NCBI GenBank assembly: GCA_950295325.1
Contig: OX485806.1
Span: forward strand, 32,116,001-32,180,000
DNA length: 64,000 bases
Direction of reading: 5' to 3'
Source of the DNA: Polytrichum commune
Lineage: Eukaryota; Streptophyta; Polytrichopsida; Polytrichales; Polytrichaceae
The notes beneath the pieces are model-generated. The model had not been told where the DNA came from and ran no database searches. It was given only the letters and a program-made list of their open reading frames with translations. Shown one piece after another: positions 41,061 to 53,580 of this stretch; positions within the stretch are counted from its first letter, which is position 1; each line of letters starts with the position of its first letter. The position numbers were made by a program, and so were the translations under genes.

Positions 41061-43968
41061 CTGTATCAGTAGCTGGATGGAAGCTGGATATGCTCTTGGT
41101 AGAATAGCAAACATTTGCAAAAGCTGAGAGCTTCTTATGTAATCAGTATCTTAAAAAGGGTGTCATAACAAAACCTGCGGTGTGTAAATTTGAAGTGGAG
41201 TACTTTGCCACCATTGCTTCTGCCAATGGTTTTGTCCATATATTGTTTAGGATATGTAGATGTGTTCAAGCTGGAATAGTTCATGTACTCCCATACATAT
41301 TTATGATGAACATTGATAGTTCTGAATCGATAAGTAGTGAGCTTAGGGTCAAGGCTGATTCTTAGTGCATTTAGACCCCATTTAGACTAGGAGTATAAAC
41401 ACCACATGTAACATTATGGTGGTTCAAATCACCAGAAACACAGTATGCTAGATTGCCAAAACGACGAGGTAATGTGAAATGTGCAATTTGAGAAATCAAG
41501 GTAAAGAATCTGTTTGTGAGAATTCCGTCCACGCTTCTTTCTTGAATCTTGGGCCATGGTTGAGAGTCTTGGAATGTCAATTGTAAGTTTTAAGGTGTGT
41601 GGGCCTTATGTGGTCACTCTTCTTAATCGGACATCTATATTCGAGTTGTATATGGCAAGCCTTGTAGTCAAGAACAGACTTCATTACGACATTTGTTATG
41701 ATGATATTGGACTATATGAGCTCCAAAAATTGACGCTATTCTTGGTTTGATAGTGAACACGATTGCGGCCGCCTATGTGATCATTAAGAAGGCAAGAGAA
41801 TACTTGCTTCAACCTCTTATGATTCTAAATCGATTTGTGCATCTCTAAATCGATTCTCAAACTTGAAATGACAATCTTTGTGGTTTGCAATTGAAAAGTT
41901 AATGAGACAATTCTTGAGCCGATCCAACAACCATAAATGTATGTGAAGTTGGAAGTACTCGAAACATGGCCACATACCTCAAGGGAGAAGTTGCATTTGG
42001 TGTATATATCCACATGTAAGGTCGAGGCATCCATAGTCGACCATGTCCATTTCACCGCTCCCTAGGGTACATGTAATGCCAACATGAATGAGATTTTTAT
42101 ATTTAGGTAAACGGAATCATGGTTTATATGTTGGTGAATTATGATTGATTACCTTTATAAGAGTTTTGACTACTATCATAGCCAAGAATCAACATTTCAA
42201 TGAGTTGTTTTTGGTTAACCTAAAGATAGATAGCCTATTTTAGCAAACTTTATTGCCTCAAAAAATATAGCAATTTCCCTATTCATCAAAAATTGAAGAA
42301 AAAAAAATTGCATTCCTCTTAGAAATTGTTTCTTTTCACAAGGAACAAAAATCCCATGCTTTACTCCTTCTAAACATATGCAAACTCTCTTATTTTATCA
42401 CTTATAGATGCCTCAACCTTATGGGTGGACGGTTTTGTTGGAGACGTTCACTAAAGGGGAGGTCACACACTTTCAAAAATGCCAGTTTTGAGATAGTGAG
42501 TGTGGGTCATGGCAAAAGAATTCTTTGGCCTTGACATGTGCCTAGCCTCGAGGAGCTTGGTTTCAAGGTTGGTCCCTTATTTTTTTGGTTGAACCGTCCA
42601 TTGTCAGCTCCAAGCATCATCGGAGATTTAAGCCTCACAAAATAGTTGTTTTGGATCAGCACAAAAAATGGATGTTTATACTCAATAAAATAGGGGCCTA
42701 CCTTGAAACCAAACTCCCCAAGGTTAGAGCCAGTTTACACTAGTGAGTAATGACCATGACCACCACTTTCAAAAAAAATCTCATTGGTTAAGAAATGAAT
42801 GGCAGTCCCACCTCATATTACACTTGGTGAGCATGTCAAAAATTGGATGAGAAAGTGACATGGAATTCTACATGCTCATGAATGGATAACGTCAACGCTC
42901 ATCCAAATTTTGCAATGAGAGAACCCAAATAAGTTGTCTCGGTGGAAAATAAGCGTGACCATGTTGGAGAAGTTTTCCATTCTTATCCATTCTTATGTTA
43001 GAACTATACTATTAGTGAATTTTACATGTAGTGTTTTTTCATCAAAAACACTACGTCCTAGTCTACGTTCACTTTACACTATGACTCTCATCAAGGCTCT
43101 TAAAATGTGACATGGATTTCTATTGGTCATGGTCTTCAGAACGCCGACCATGACCACAATAAATCATAAATCAATTTTTCTCACATTAATGGTCACGAGT
43201 ATGAAACATCCATAATCGAGGGTGGTGTATTATCTAGGCCCATACTACAAGGTTGCCTAGGGTAAGTCGACCCATGATAGATCCACTCACAATTCATCAT
43301 TATCAATGTAGTGAGTCATTTTTCGAAGAAACCAATAAATTTCTCATCGTATAACAACACATCGTCCACGAAATGGATGGAAGTATGCATCTTCCGTGTA
43401 GATTTGGCTTGGTCACAAGAAGACCACGAGATTCACAAAATCAATAAATTACATAAGCACCACCAACAACTTAACGTAACATTTTCTCAACAACACTTGG
43501 TGATTTGGGGGGTAGCTATGTAAGCAAGACACCGGGGACAAGGACACATGATACTCGAATTTGGGCCTTGGGATGTTGAGATTCCGTGTGTTGTAGATTG
43601 AACCTAAGCCTCTTTGATTCCCCGTACTTATTTTTAGAAAGTGACTAATGTTGTCTTGTTGAAGAATGTTATGTACATTGACATCAAGTCGACGGGTTGT
43701 TCTTTAATCTTTCGACTCCCTTTTAATATACAAATACACATCTTCTAAACACATTGTACTCCCCCCCCCCCCCCCCCAAAAAAAAACAAGCTTTCTACAC
43801 ATGTTGTGTACTTTGTTATTTGGTGATACCATGAGTAGATGGCTCTCTATTCCGACAACACAAAATAACCATTTTTCTATAGACGGAGTCTTGCCACGTG
43901 TCATTTCCACATTGATTCGAGACCCTCTTGAAACCACCGTGGGATTAGGTTCTCGACACGGAACGAAA
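41061..43968. other. Gene-free stretch 3' of the DUF639 gene
   Basis: The 3' untranslated region probably covers the first few hundred bases. 41580-41720 is a dispersed-repeat copy. 42440-42740 carries GGGGAGGTCACAC / TAGAGCCAGTTTACAC-like ends that may be a decayed Harbinger-type MITE. 43240-43310 resembles part of the MITE at 24743-25312. A C16-A9 homopolymer pair lies at 43761-43787. No gene is recognised. Confidence 0.4.
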
Positions 43969-44323
43969 CATTATGTATAGTGTCGTCGTGGTAAATTTTC
44001 TAATGACACTTCTTATGAATGAATTCACAAACACTAGTCGTGAATGATTGAAGTTTGGATGAAACCCATGCCAATTATTGACACAAAGTTCGGTATCATC
44101 TGCGTCGTAACATTAGAATGGATGATTTGAATGAACAAACACTTAGTAAATGATAGTAATTGCAACGTTGTAGATTTATAATGCCCAAAATTGTTTACAA
44201 GGAATGACAAATAATGCTAGGTTTACATTTAGTGTTGGTGACACTACATGGACGGTTTACAATTGGTATTGAGCAAGACGAAATAGAATTGGTGCCAATA
44301 CTAAATACAAAACTTTAGTGTAG
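43969..44323 (+). mobile_element. MITE family A, full-length copy
   Basis: About 355 bp, collinear with 46195-46544 throughout: CTTCTTATGAATGAATTCAC, AATTGCAACGTTGTAGATTTA, AATGACAAATAATGCTAGG, AGTGTTGGTGACACTACATGG, ATTGAGCAAGACGAAATAG, ending ACTTTAGTGTAG. The left terminal repeat is degenerate (ATTATGTATAGTGTC). It is non-coding. Confidence 0.7.
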
Positions 44324-44568
44324 AAATGTGAAATAGACCGCCCTCTACAATATTTTCAATTCAAACCTAGGCATGAACGAATTTCTAATTACTTTGACAG
44401 AACAACAAACAACAAACTACACACACTTACCAATCACATCTGGTCCAAGATGGTCCTAAACTACCGCTATGAAATATTTTATGTACTTGATGGGAAAAGA
44501 AAAAGAAAAAACTAGCTGGGTAGGTAGGAAGCCAAGAGCCTGCCCACCGTACGGTAGGCAGTATACCC

Positions 44569-44978
44569 ACGGGGAGGTCACTTCATTGTCAAGTTGACAC
44601 CACGTGCGGACAAAGTTTGCTACCCCTATATTACATGCCATATATAATTTTACAATTTATGATATTTTTTCTACATATACATAACCATAGATAGTATCTT
44701 TTGTATTTTTTTTTGAAATTTTTAGTCATCTTTGTTTTTTTTTAGTAATTGTTTTAGTTCAATTCTGTGTCATTCTAGTTAAAAACGGTATGTTTTATGA
44801 AAAAAACAAATCATCAAATTTAGTTACCACTTTTGACTATGTCATAGGTACTGTGTATATCTACTCATGAAAAAAAATTGATAAAATTTTGACCCATTTT
44901 GGTGGTGCAACTTACCAAAAGAAGATTTTTTTTGGTCGCATGTGGTGTTCAACTTGACAATGGAGTGATCCCCCCGTG
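44569..44978. mobile_element. Mutator-like MITE with ~40-bp inverted repeats and ~9-bp duplication
   Basis: The left end ACGGGGAGGTCACTTCATTG continuing TCAAGTTGACACCACGTGCG pairs with the complement of the right end (ACGGGGGGATCACTCCATTG continuing TCAAGTTGAACACCACATGCG). AGTATACCC flanks it at 44560-44568 and 44979-44987. Long terminal repeats plus a 9-bp duplication are typical of Mutator-like elements. It is 410 bp without a transposase. A truncated relative is at 5543-5910. The exact left tip is uncertain by 1 bp. Confidence 0.85.
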
Positions 44979-45214
44979 AGTATACCCCACCATGCACCAA
45001 GAGGACTCTTGAGCAGGGTACGGCCAACGGGCTCAAATTCACGTCGGATTGCCCAACATTTGTTATTTATTTATTTATTTATACCAATCACATCATCGCT
45101 ACTTATAAGCACCGCACGAGTGACATAAACACTCCTTCTCACTTCAAAAGAATACCACTAACTTAGAAAATGGAATTTTACAATCTACACACACACACAC
45201 ACATGTTCGTGCTA

Positions 45215-45779
45215 GGGGATGTTTACACCATGGACCAAGAAGACCTCCCAAGGCCCTGTAAAATAAGTGATTGGTTGTTGAACTCGTCCTGGAACCACTT
45301 CGGTTTACGCCAAGGAACAAATGTCAGAGTGACCATGAAGTTCAAGGTCTCCACAAGACGTATTTTAAGGCCTACATTATCCACTAACATGATTCAACAT
45401 GTTTTGAGGTGGGAGAAGCAAAAGAGGCGCTCTAGTAGAAAATGCCAGGGGCCCATGATAAAGAAATATTGTTATAATAAAACTTCAAATGATTATTTTA
45501 TTTTATTTTGGGGGGGAAGAAGACGAGGACAAGAGAAGACAAGAAAATGATCAAACTTGAATCCATTTTTTGGACGTATAAAAAATAAAATCAGCGCATT
45601 CATCTTTTGGTGCATGGTCATTCCTCTTGGTCCACATTCAGTTTACACCTAGTGAAGGACCCAAAAGCTTTGTAAATTGCTCTCTTTTTAAAAAAAAAAT
45701 CAAACCATGGAAGTTGGACCATGGAAAAAGGCCATCTTCCATGGTCCGACTTCATGGTCCATGGTGCGTAAACCGGCCC
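45215..45779. mobile_element. PIF/Harbinger-like MITE related to 53581-54093
   Basis: The left end GGGGATGTTTACACCATGGA continuing CCAAGAAG pairs with the complement of the right end (GGGCCGGTTTACGCACCATG continuing GACCATGAAG). The flanking trinucleotides are CTA and TTA, an imperfect 3-bp duplication. The element at 53581-54093 has the same GTTTACACTATGGACCAAGA tip. The 126-codon frame at 45170-45550 runs through this element and is not called a gene. Confidence 0.65.
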
Positions 45780-45782
45780 TTA

Positions 45783-46194
45783 CATATCACCCAAAAAGCC
45801 ATGCAAATCCATCATTCACTTTTGCTTCATAAATTGCGTCTTGGTAAGTAAATAAGGAGGGCATCCCGACAATGAACGCCCTACCCTTATGTGAAGGTAA
45901 GTTAGACCTTCACTCGATGCCTTCGCCGGAGCCTTGCATATGAATGATGCTAATAAGTTAACACACCATAATTACTACGGTAACTGGAACTCGGGTACTC
46001 ACATTCAGGAACTCGGACATTTAAGGAGGGGAAAAATAATAATAGGGTTACATTTAATTGGTAGTACTCTAAAGTTTTACTGCTCAACTACTTCTCTACT
46101 TTAAGCTTAGTACTAAGCACATCGCGATTATTCCAAAGCCTTCCACCCCCAATCCGATCTTCATGTAGTATACATATAGAGTTACTACAATAAA
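45783..46194. other. Gene-free spacer
   Basis: No gene or bounded repeat is recognised between the Harbinger-like and family A MITEs. Confidence 0.4.
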
Positions 46195-46544
46195 TATGGT
46201 ATTTAGTGTCGTAAGGTAACTTTTCGAATGACTCTCCTTATGAATAAGTGAACGAATATTGCCATGGATGATGGATGGATGGATGAGTTCATCATTGATT
46301 GGCCAAAACCCTACCTTCTCTTCTCGATCACCAACTTACAATGAAATGTTGTGATGGGTGATTGGAAATTTGGATGGAAAAGTCACTTAGGAAGTGACAG
46401 TAATTGCAACACTGTATATCTATGACCCCCCAAATGATGTACAAGGTGTTAACATTTAGTGTTGGTGACACTACACCGCGGTTTACGATTAGTATTGAGC
46501 AAGACAATCGAAATTGGTGACACTAAATATCATATTTAGTGTAG
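46195..46544 (+). mobile_element. MITE family A, best-preserved copy
   Basis: The 350-bp element has terminal repeats CTACAATAAATATGGTATTT continuing AGTGTC at the left and the complement CTACACTAAATATGATATTT continuing AGTGTCACC at the right. The ends themselves are internally palindromic (ACTAAATATGATATTTAGT). Flanking bases do not show a convincing target duplication. The tips resemble CACTA-type ends preceded by TA, but the superfamily is not settled. Confidence 0.75.
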
Positions 46545-47690
46545 CCCTTACTATTTGTTTTTGTTTTTTTAATGAAAAAGTAGCAGGTTTGGCTATATGT
46601 TGGGTTCAGAAGCAATCGAGGTGGCGAGCATAAGATTTTATGTGGGGTTTAGGGTGGCTACATTTAGATGAATCAGAGAGAGTGTTTGGCAAAATGCATA
46701 GAACCTTTGTGTCAATTTGGGCATGCATAGAACCTAACTGTACATGGAAGAAATCCAAGGCTACATGTATTTATTTATAAGGTGAACAATGGCCCCATGT
46801 GTAAAATAATAAGTGGCCCCAAAATTATATTCACAATCTATAAGTGGCCACACACACCACAAACTAAGGGGGAAGTTGGCTACATATTGAAATTGGCTAC
46901 ACAAAAACAATTGCACTTAGCCTCTTAAACCTCTAGAGGCTTCCAACTTCAACTAGTTTGCAAATGTACGAGAGGATTAACATGTACATATCATACTTTT
47001 CAAGCACTGAGCAACATCTTAGGCCAACAAGTGTTGCAACACCTCTCTTGAATATCAATCTGCACACAAATCACACCAATTTGCACACATACAAGATGAT
47101 CGACATTGAAACATCCTACACTTAAAGTACCTAGTGCATTTGTACACCCAAATAGTTTGGACCAACCCACTTAAACAAGAGAATACACTAAAAAATATCA
47201 TTGCTGAAAAATACCACTCATTCAATCGCACATAAAAGTACAAACAGGTAGAGAGGGAGGTCGGTGCCATCAAGCACCACCAGTGCATTCCACTCCGAAA
47301 CTTAAAATTTGGTACCCAAAATTCTTTAAACTCCATCACAATCAAAAGATGGCACCACTAATCTCCACTATACGAATAAAAAGGCTATAAGTTACAAGCT
47401 GAGAGAGCAAGGAGTGGTGAACCCAACTAAACCCTAGGCAGCACGAGCCCCTGGATGGGAAGATGGGCTCCATCCATATGCTCACAGTGGAGCTCACTAG
47501 TTACTCCCAATAATGGAGCTTAAAGGCAAGTCCTAATTTTTAGGTGACTCCACTCCACCCATGCGAAGCTAGTTGGCGCCACCTTTTTCCCACAAAGAGT
47601 GGAGGTGGCACCTTAAAAGGCATATTTGCAATATTTTAAACATGTGTGTGTAAACCAATTTACTTGACCATAACAAAGTGGATACTAGTA
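46545..47690. other. Gene-free stretch
   Basis: No gene is recognised; the 96-codon minus frame at 47055-47345 has no motif. 47450-47590 contains GCTCCATCCATATGC / GGAGCTCACTAG-like inverted words without defined ends. Confidence 0.4.
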
Positions 47691-47882
47691 CTTGGGAAAA
47701 AGAGGACTAAGACTAACCATTGTTGGATTGATATACAGGTGAATGCATGGGTATCAACAACTAGCATCATCAAATTAAGTATCAAAATTGTGATACCATT
47801 CTAATATTGATATTTGGTGGGTATCTCAAATTGAATTTATATCATTTTGAACTATGTTGATATTAGAGTGATTTTTCCCAAG
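47691..47882. mobile_element. Small MITE with CTTGGGAAAAA ends and TA duplication
   Basis: The inverted repeats CTTGGGAAAAA / TTTTTCCCAAG enclose 192 bp and are flanked by TA on both sides. The size and TA duplication suit a Tc1/mariner (Stowaway-type) MITE, although the tip is not the CTCCCTCC Stowaway consensus. The interior is rich in GATATTAATTTGA-like words that form local inverted repeats. Confidence 0.65.
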
Positions 47883-48195
47883 TATTAAGGTTTCTTGCAT
47901 GATATATATACATGATTGAAATCAACAACGGAAATACCATCAAATCTCCACACCCTATTGATATTAAAAAATTTAAAAATAAAAATAAAAAGTAAAACTC
48001 AAACTAAACAACAACAACAACAACAACAACAACCTAGTTGCATTGGACTTTTGGGTGTTATATGTATTTTCATTCCCCAACCACCATCAAATCCATTTTC
48101 CATTTGTGAAGGTTTGGGGTACATGAGATTGGGTTTTCTTTGGATGTTTTTGAGTTATAAATTAGTGTACAATTTTTTTTTGGCAAGTATCAATG

Positions 48196-48473
48196 TGTTG
48201 AGCATTACAATGTATGAAGAGTGGAGGGCTTATAACCAAAGTATTATGGACAACCTAGAAGATGAGAAAGAAGAGGAATATACCATGAACCAAATCGGGT
48301 TCAATAATCTTGTAGACTACTCAGGTGAAGAGCATGTTCAAAGAGGCGGTAGTAGACCATGTAAAAAACTAAATAAAGATAGGATTGCACTCTTTTATGT
48401 TGAGTTGCTTTTACGATGTTTGTTTCTTAGAGGTCCGTGTTTTCAACGTTGCATCATTTTGCAAGGTCTATAG
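48196..48473 (+). other. Short open frame of unknown nature
   Basis: The frame is open from 47916 (TTG) and encodes poly-Q from an AAC microsatellite. From about residue 100 it reads MYEEWRAYNQSIMDNL, EDEKEEEYTMN, then RPCKKLNKDRIALFYVELL, an acidic then basic stretch. It could be the start of a decayed transposon protein. No known domain is recognised and expression is doubtful. Confidence 0.2.
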
Positions 48474-49644
48474 CATGCACAAAAACCTTTTGTATAACTT
48501 CACAACGCCATTTGTGAGACTAAAGATTACTTTGAGCATAAAAACTAATTACGTAGGTGCAATTGCTTTGTCTTCCCTTTAAAAACTATAGTTGTGATGC
48601 GCATGTTGTCGCTTGGTACTCTCGAGAAGGCACAAATTGAATATTGCCAGATGGCCCCAAACACATACAAAAAATTGATGTTACATCGGTGTAGGGGAGT
48701 CCGAAGATGTTTTGAACGGGAACACTTGTGTTAGCCTGCTCAATTTGAGTTGGATTGGACTTGGATTGCAGGTTTGACTTGGAATAAAACCGGAATGATA
48801 ATGATACCATAGCATTCAAGTGGATTGAGCAAACAATATTACCATAGCATTCAACGTGTAGCAATAATATAGCCAGTATCAAATCCTAGCATGCCATTCA
48901 ATTGAGAAGACTGAGAACCAAATATATGTATGAATGTATTATTTTAGAGCTTTAACTGTATTTTATTGATCAATTGTTCATGAGGGCATGCGGTGCACAT
49001 TATCGTTGTATGTGTACAAATCCTACCAAAAACATTGAAGCAAAAAAATCCTCACATTCAAATCAAATGGCTCAGCATAGACAAGACAACATAGACAAGA
49101 GCTGCAAACATTGATGATATCAATCCTAAACCCTTAAAAACCGACAAGCCTCAAACAACGCCGATTCAAACATTGATGGTATCAATCCCAAACCCTAAAC
49201 AAATGCATCAACAAGCTATGCAATTAGAGGCACCACGATCCTTTGCAACAAGACTTGAGATGGGTAGAAACACCAAATTCAAATGCAAAATTTGCAACCC
49301 CGAACTAGAGCAACGTGCAAGTTACAATTGACGTGCAAAAAAACCAAAGGCGGGGGTGCTTGCCAACACAAGGCAACACTCCCACGTCAATAACGATTCA
49401 ACTTCGGCAACACTTGGGATTGATTTCAACTCGAGGCTAGAAGTTGATTTGCATTGGCCACTCCAAGAGCCTTGCCTTATGAGAAAACAAGGGTAATGAA
49501 TTTTGAAGACTAAAGAAGAGGGTCATCTCAACTCAAGGGTGGGGATAGAAGTTTGTTTGTGCAAGCTTGGATTGCGTTCGAAGAGATCAACTCGGCAAAA
49601 ATCCAACAAAGTTTTAATTGAGATGTGGAGCACTAGAAGACTAA
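48474..49644. other. Gene-free stretch
   Basis: No gene is recognised. Local direct repeats (ACATTGATGATATCAATCC and ACATTGATGGTATCAATCC) lie at 49108-49190. The 94-codon frame at 49503-49787 enters the downstream MITE. Confidence 0.4.
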
Positions 49645-50144
49645 GGGCCACTTCACACACAAGACTGAGAGCCCGTGACCGTTACGCTTTAAGCACTCTC
49701 ATTGGTGGAAAACGCAGAGCCGGTCCAAGTTCCCTTCACACTACGCTTGAGGGACCAACGGAGTATGTGAACGCAAGATGGATGTAAAGTCTACATGGAT
49801 TCCTATGTGGCATTGAATAGATCATGTTTCATGGTCACTTGGACAATTTTCAAAAACCACCTCTTGGAGGTAGGCCTAACACAAAACCGGGAGACCATGG
49901 CACTCCGATCGCACAAAAACCTTTGGTTTATTCTATTTTATCACGTGTGAGGACCCGCATGAGTAAAAATTCATTGAAATAGGATTTGGTTGAGGGCTTG
50001 GTCACGTATGACTTCACACTACACTTGAGGGTCGGTGACCACGCTACGTGATTTTGGAGGTGTGTTGGGACGGCCTTTGGACACTTTCTTTTGGGCTCTC
50101 ACGGTTTCATGGTCACGGCTCTCGGCTCGTGTGTGAAGTGGCCT
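49645..50144 (+). mobile_element. PIF/Harbinger-like MITE, intact, TAA duplication
   Basis: The 500-bp element has inverted ends GGGCCACTTCACACACAAGA and the complement AGGCCACTTCACACACGAGC. TAA lies at 49642-49644 and 50145-50147. It is collinear with 58103-58601 (inverted) and with the SINE-interrupted copy at 9352-10220. The 3-bp TNA duplication and G-rich tip are typical of PIF/Harbinger. It is non-coding. Confidence 0.87.
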
Positions 50145-50550
50145 TAAATCCTACGTCCTCGCATTCTTGCAAGTTTGAGTGGTAAGGAGAGGGGATGTGA
50201 AGATGTTGGGAGAATGAGTGCCTATTTGGGCATGAGAAACATGCATTTGGTGTGCATCGTCAATGGGGGAGAGGCATCTACACTAAGTTGGGGGGAGAGG
50301 GTAATGTGGAAGTCACTCACTTGACAAAGGTTGCAACATGGATATGGATCTCACAACATAACTCTTGGATTTTAGAAGAAGAAAATTAAAATTTCATTCT
50401 CCTTAGAATACGTTTCTCTTCGCAAGGAGAACAATCCCCATTTATCTCTCCTCCTAAACAGATGCAAACCCTCTTATTTCATCAGTTCTTTTATGCCCAA
50501 AATCCTTCTTGGACACCGAACCGGCCCTAACTCTCACATCGAGTTAGTAG
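50145..50550. other. Gene-free spacer
   Basis: Nothing recognised. Confidence 0.4.
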
Positions 50551-50949
50551 CTACATGAAATATGGTGTTCAATGTCACCAATTCCAATTGTCTTGCTCAA
50601 TACTAATCGTAAACCACAGCATAACGTCACCAACACTAAACGTTAACCCAACATTATTTGTCATTCCTTGTAATTGCTTATCTTTTTTCGGGGGGAGGGG
50701 ATTATAGATTCATAGTGTTGCAAGTACTATATATCACTTACCAAATGTTTTTTCATCCAAATTTCAAGCATCCATGACAATATTTGCATGACAAGTTGGT
50801 GACAAGAGAAGGCAGGGTTTCGGCCAATGAATGAACTCATCCATCCATCATTCATCCATGACAACATTTGTTCACTTCGACATAAGAAGTGTCATCCAAA
50901 AAGTGTAACAAACAATACCATATGACGCTTAACATCATATTAAGTGTAC
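50551..50949 (-). mobile_element. MITE family A, inverted copy
   Basis: About 399 bp. It is collinear with 6497-6872: CAATTGTCTTGCTCAATACT, GTCACCAACACTAAACG, CATTATTTGTCATTCCTTGT, AGAAGGCAGGGTTTCGGCCA and AAGAAGTGTCATCCAAAA. The ends are CTACATGAAATATGGTG and ACATCATATTAAGTGTA. It is non-coding. Confidence 0.7.
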
Positions 50950-51545
50950 AACTCAGCCTGCCGCTTAACCCATGTGTAAGTTAAACGTATAACCCCTTAA
51001 GCTTAATTTGAAGCTCTTAATCTAACGCTTAAGTGATTGATTAGGGGTTAGGGTATAATTGTAAGTTCAGGGTAAGTGAGCACTGAGCATTGTAACAAGT
51101 CGCACGGGAATAAAGCTCTGCTCGGTTACTAGAAGTCAAAGTAAGGCTACTAACATAGTACCTATGTAGTACTAATTGACGAGGTACTTGGGGTACTTTA
51201 GGTTCTTAAAATAGAATATTGCATCTCGGAACTCTTCCCCAAGCTCCCACACATATTTGACCGGCCTTTTGGACCATATGTATATATGTATCTTCTCACG
51301 TGTGGGGACAATGATTTGTATATGGAGTTTCAAGAGAAGTGATGAAGCCCACATAGGAATCGTTATATAAAACTTCATCCAAATCTATATGTATTCATCC
51401 ATATGTTGGTAATTCCATCCAAAATTTCATGATTTCTAGGGACATTTCTAGCTATTTCATTCACAAAGGTCATGGAGTAATTGCAATAGATTTGTTGTTC
51501 TATTTTTAGAAAAGGAAATCGTCAACCCATAGTCGGATTCAAATC

Positions 51546-51850
51546 ACTACACTAACTAGGGTATTTAGTGTTTGATACACTAAATATGAACACATAAATA
51601 TCAAATACCCTATGAAAGTAAGTAACATTATATGTAAATTCAAACACTAAATATCAACTATGGTAATATGTGGAAGTTACATGTTTGAATTTAGTGTTAG
51701 TAAGGGTGTGGAAAAAAAATATGATAAAAGGCGAATACCAACATATCAGCTAGCATATCTTCTAACACTAATTGTCAAAATATTGAAAATTAGTGTTGAG
51801 TAGGGTAGGGTGATAACAACTCAAACACTAAATATCCTATTTAGTGTAGT
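51546..51850. mobile_element. ACTACACTAA-ended MITE (family B)
   Basis: The 305-bp element has the left end ACTACACTAACTAGGGTATT continuing TAGTGTTTGA and the complement of the right end ACTACACTAAATAGGATATT continuing TAGTGTTTGA. It has the same tip as 54628-54974 and resembles family A tips. The interior holds further AACACTAA / TTAGTGTT words. No target duplication is evident. Confidence 0.7.
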
Positions 51851-52049
51851 GGGGGGTTTCATCATATGGCATACATATGATTTAGTGTGGCCCTTGATAA
51901 TTCGCCAGTGATCCGCGTAAATGATCTTCCAATCACTTGGTGGCAACTACACTAAATAATTTCTAAATAGTGTGGGTCGCTATTTGAAGGTGTGTGTTGC
52001 TATAAGGTTACACCGAGATTATAATTTTCTTATTCGGAGAACACAAACA

Positions 52050-52540
52050 ACTACATTGTGTATGGTTTTTCGTGTCACATGCATAATAGTGTCATTGACC
52101 CTACTTTTAGGTGTGTGCTAGGTTACACTAACGATCAACAACTTCAGCATGAGTGTCACCTCATGACACTTGGCGTTCTAGTGCACTAACTGATATCTTG
52201 GCATGGGTACGTGCAGTATTGTTACACATAAAAATTGTATGCCTATGTTAGACATTGGTCTATAAGTCGGCTAAAATGTCAACACGTGACACTTGCCATT
52301 AGTATGCTCGATAACATCTTCCCCTTGCATACTAAAATGCAAAACTATCATCTCAAGTATCCTAATGTGCCGCACTAGATGTCATAATGTAAAGTAAATC
52401 CTACATAAATTTTGTTATTGATCTTGACAAATGGTATTGTATTGGCAATTAATGAGCATGACACTTTGAAACCTCTAGGCATCTAATTTAGGCCAGTTGC
52501 AAATAGTGCACGTGACATCGAATACCATAAATGTTGTAGT
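52050..52540 (+). mobile_element. ACTACA-ended element, copy of 1158-2003
   Basis: The ends ACTACATTGTGTATGG and the complement ACTACAACATTTATGG pair. The interior is collinear with 1158-2003 (TCACATGCATAAT, GTGTGCTAGGTTACACTAAC-like text, TGACACTTGGCGTTC, TATCTTGGCATG, ACACTTGCCATTAGTATGCT, ACACTTTGAAACCTCTAGGC) without the nested G/C-tipped insertion. Confidence 0.6.
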
Positions 52541-53577
52541 ATTTCACGTCATGGAACATGAAATCTCTTACTCAATATAAAATCATCTTCTCACTATAAA
52601 GTTATGTGAATGTGTCATTTCAAATGGTAATCTATACACTAATAAGACTATTTAGTGCACTAAGAAAAGGTGACATGAGAAACTTGTTGGCACGTGATAT
52701 GTCATAAAGGTCACTTTAATTAACATAGCGCACTAAATCACATACATATATAGTGGGGCCACTTATAAATTGCACTACTTCTCGTATCAAGTTCGTGCTT
52801 GATGCGCCAATGTCCAATTTCTGAGCCTATATATGAACTTAGGACGATCGACCATGTCTCTCCTGTTTCAACATCAATGGCTACGTGACATGACGTGACT
52901 TTAATAGCAATTCTTAAGAAGCAAAAGAGTTTTGAGATTTTCGTTGCCAAATGTTGATAGAAAAAGTCATCAACATATGGTAGGCCAATGTGATCGCTCA
53001 ACAAGTAAAATAATCTTCACTTTGATCTTATGACACTTTTGTATCTCAAATTTAATTTTGAAACTTGAAGCGACTATTTACATGATATATAGCATTTCCC
53101 ATGTTAAGGTAGCATGTTCCCTTTTTCTCAATGGCAGCACCTATGCCCCGACCTTGACACATCCATGGTATCTCGCAACACGAATTCCTGGACTTGACAC
53201 AATGCAACACTCTGGATGTGCACAACTTGTACGCTTGGCCCCACGCGCAAGCTAGCTTGCATATGTTGGCATATATATATTCTATTTTATTTCATTACGC
53301 TTTGTTGTGTTGGTAGACAATGCTCAGGTCATGCCCAACATAAATGATACATGATGCTCCCAACATTCCCAGCACCATGGGGTGCAACACCCTAGTGTTG
53401 AGTAGTGTTATGTACACATTGTTGCTAATTGAAATAGTCACTTTCCAATCCAACGGCCGAAAATAATCGCGGCGTTACAAGTGCCCACAATAAGACCATG
53501 AACATCAATACAAACCAATTGATGGTTCCCATATCGCTCATTGTGTATGTTTTGCCACTCCATCTATGTTACGAGAC
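52541..53577. other. Gene-free stretch
   Basis: No gene is recognised. The frames at 52738-53004 (minus) and 53058-53255 lack family motifs. Confidence 0.4.
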
Positions 53578-53580
53578 TAA

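Noticed and set aside
45170-45550. 126-codon + strand frame
   Set aside because: It overlaps a Harbinger-like MITE and a CA microsatellite, with no conserved motif.
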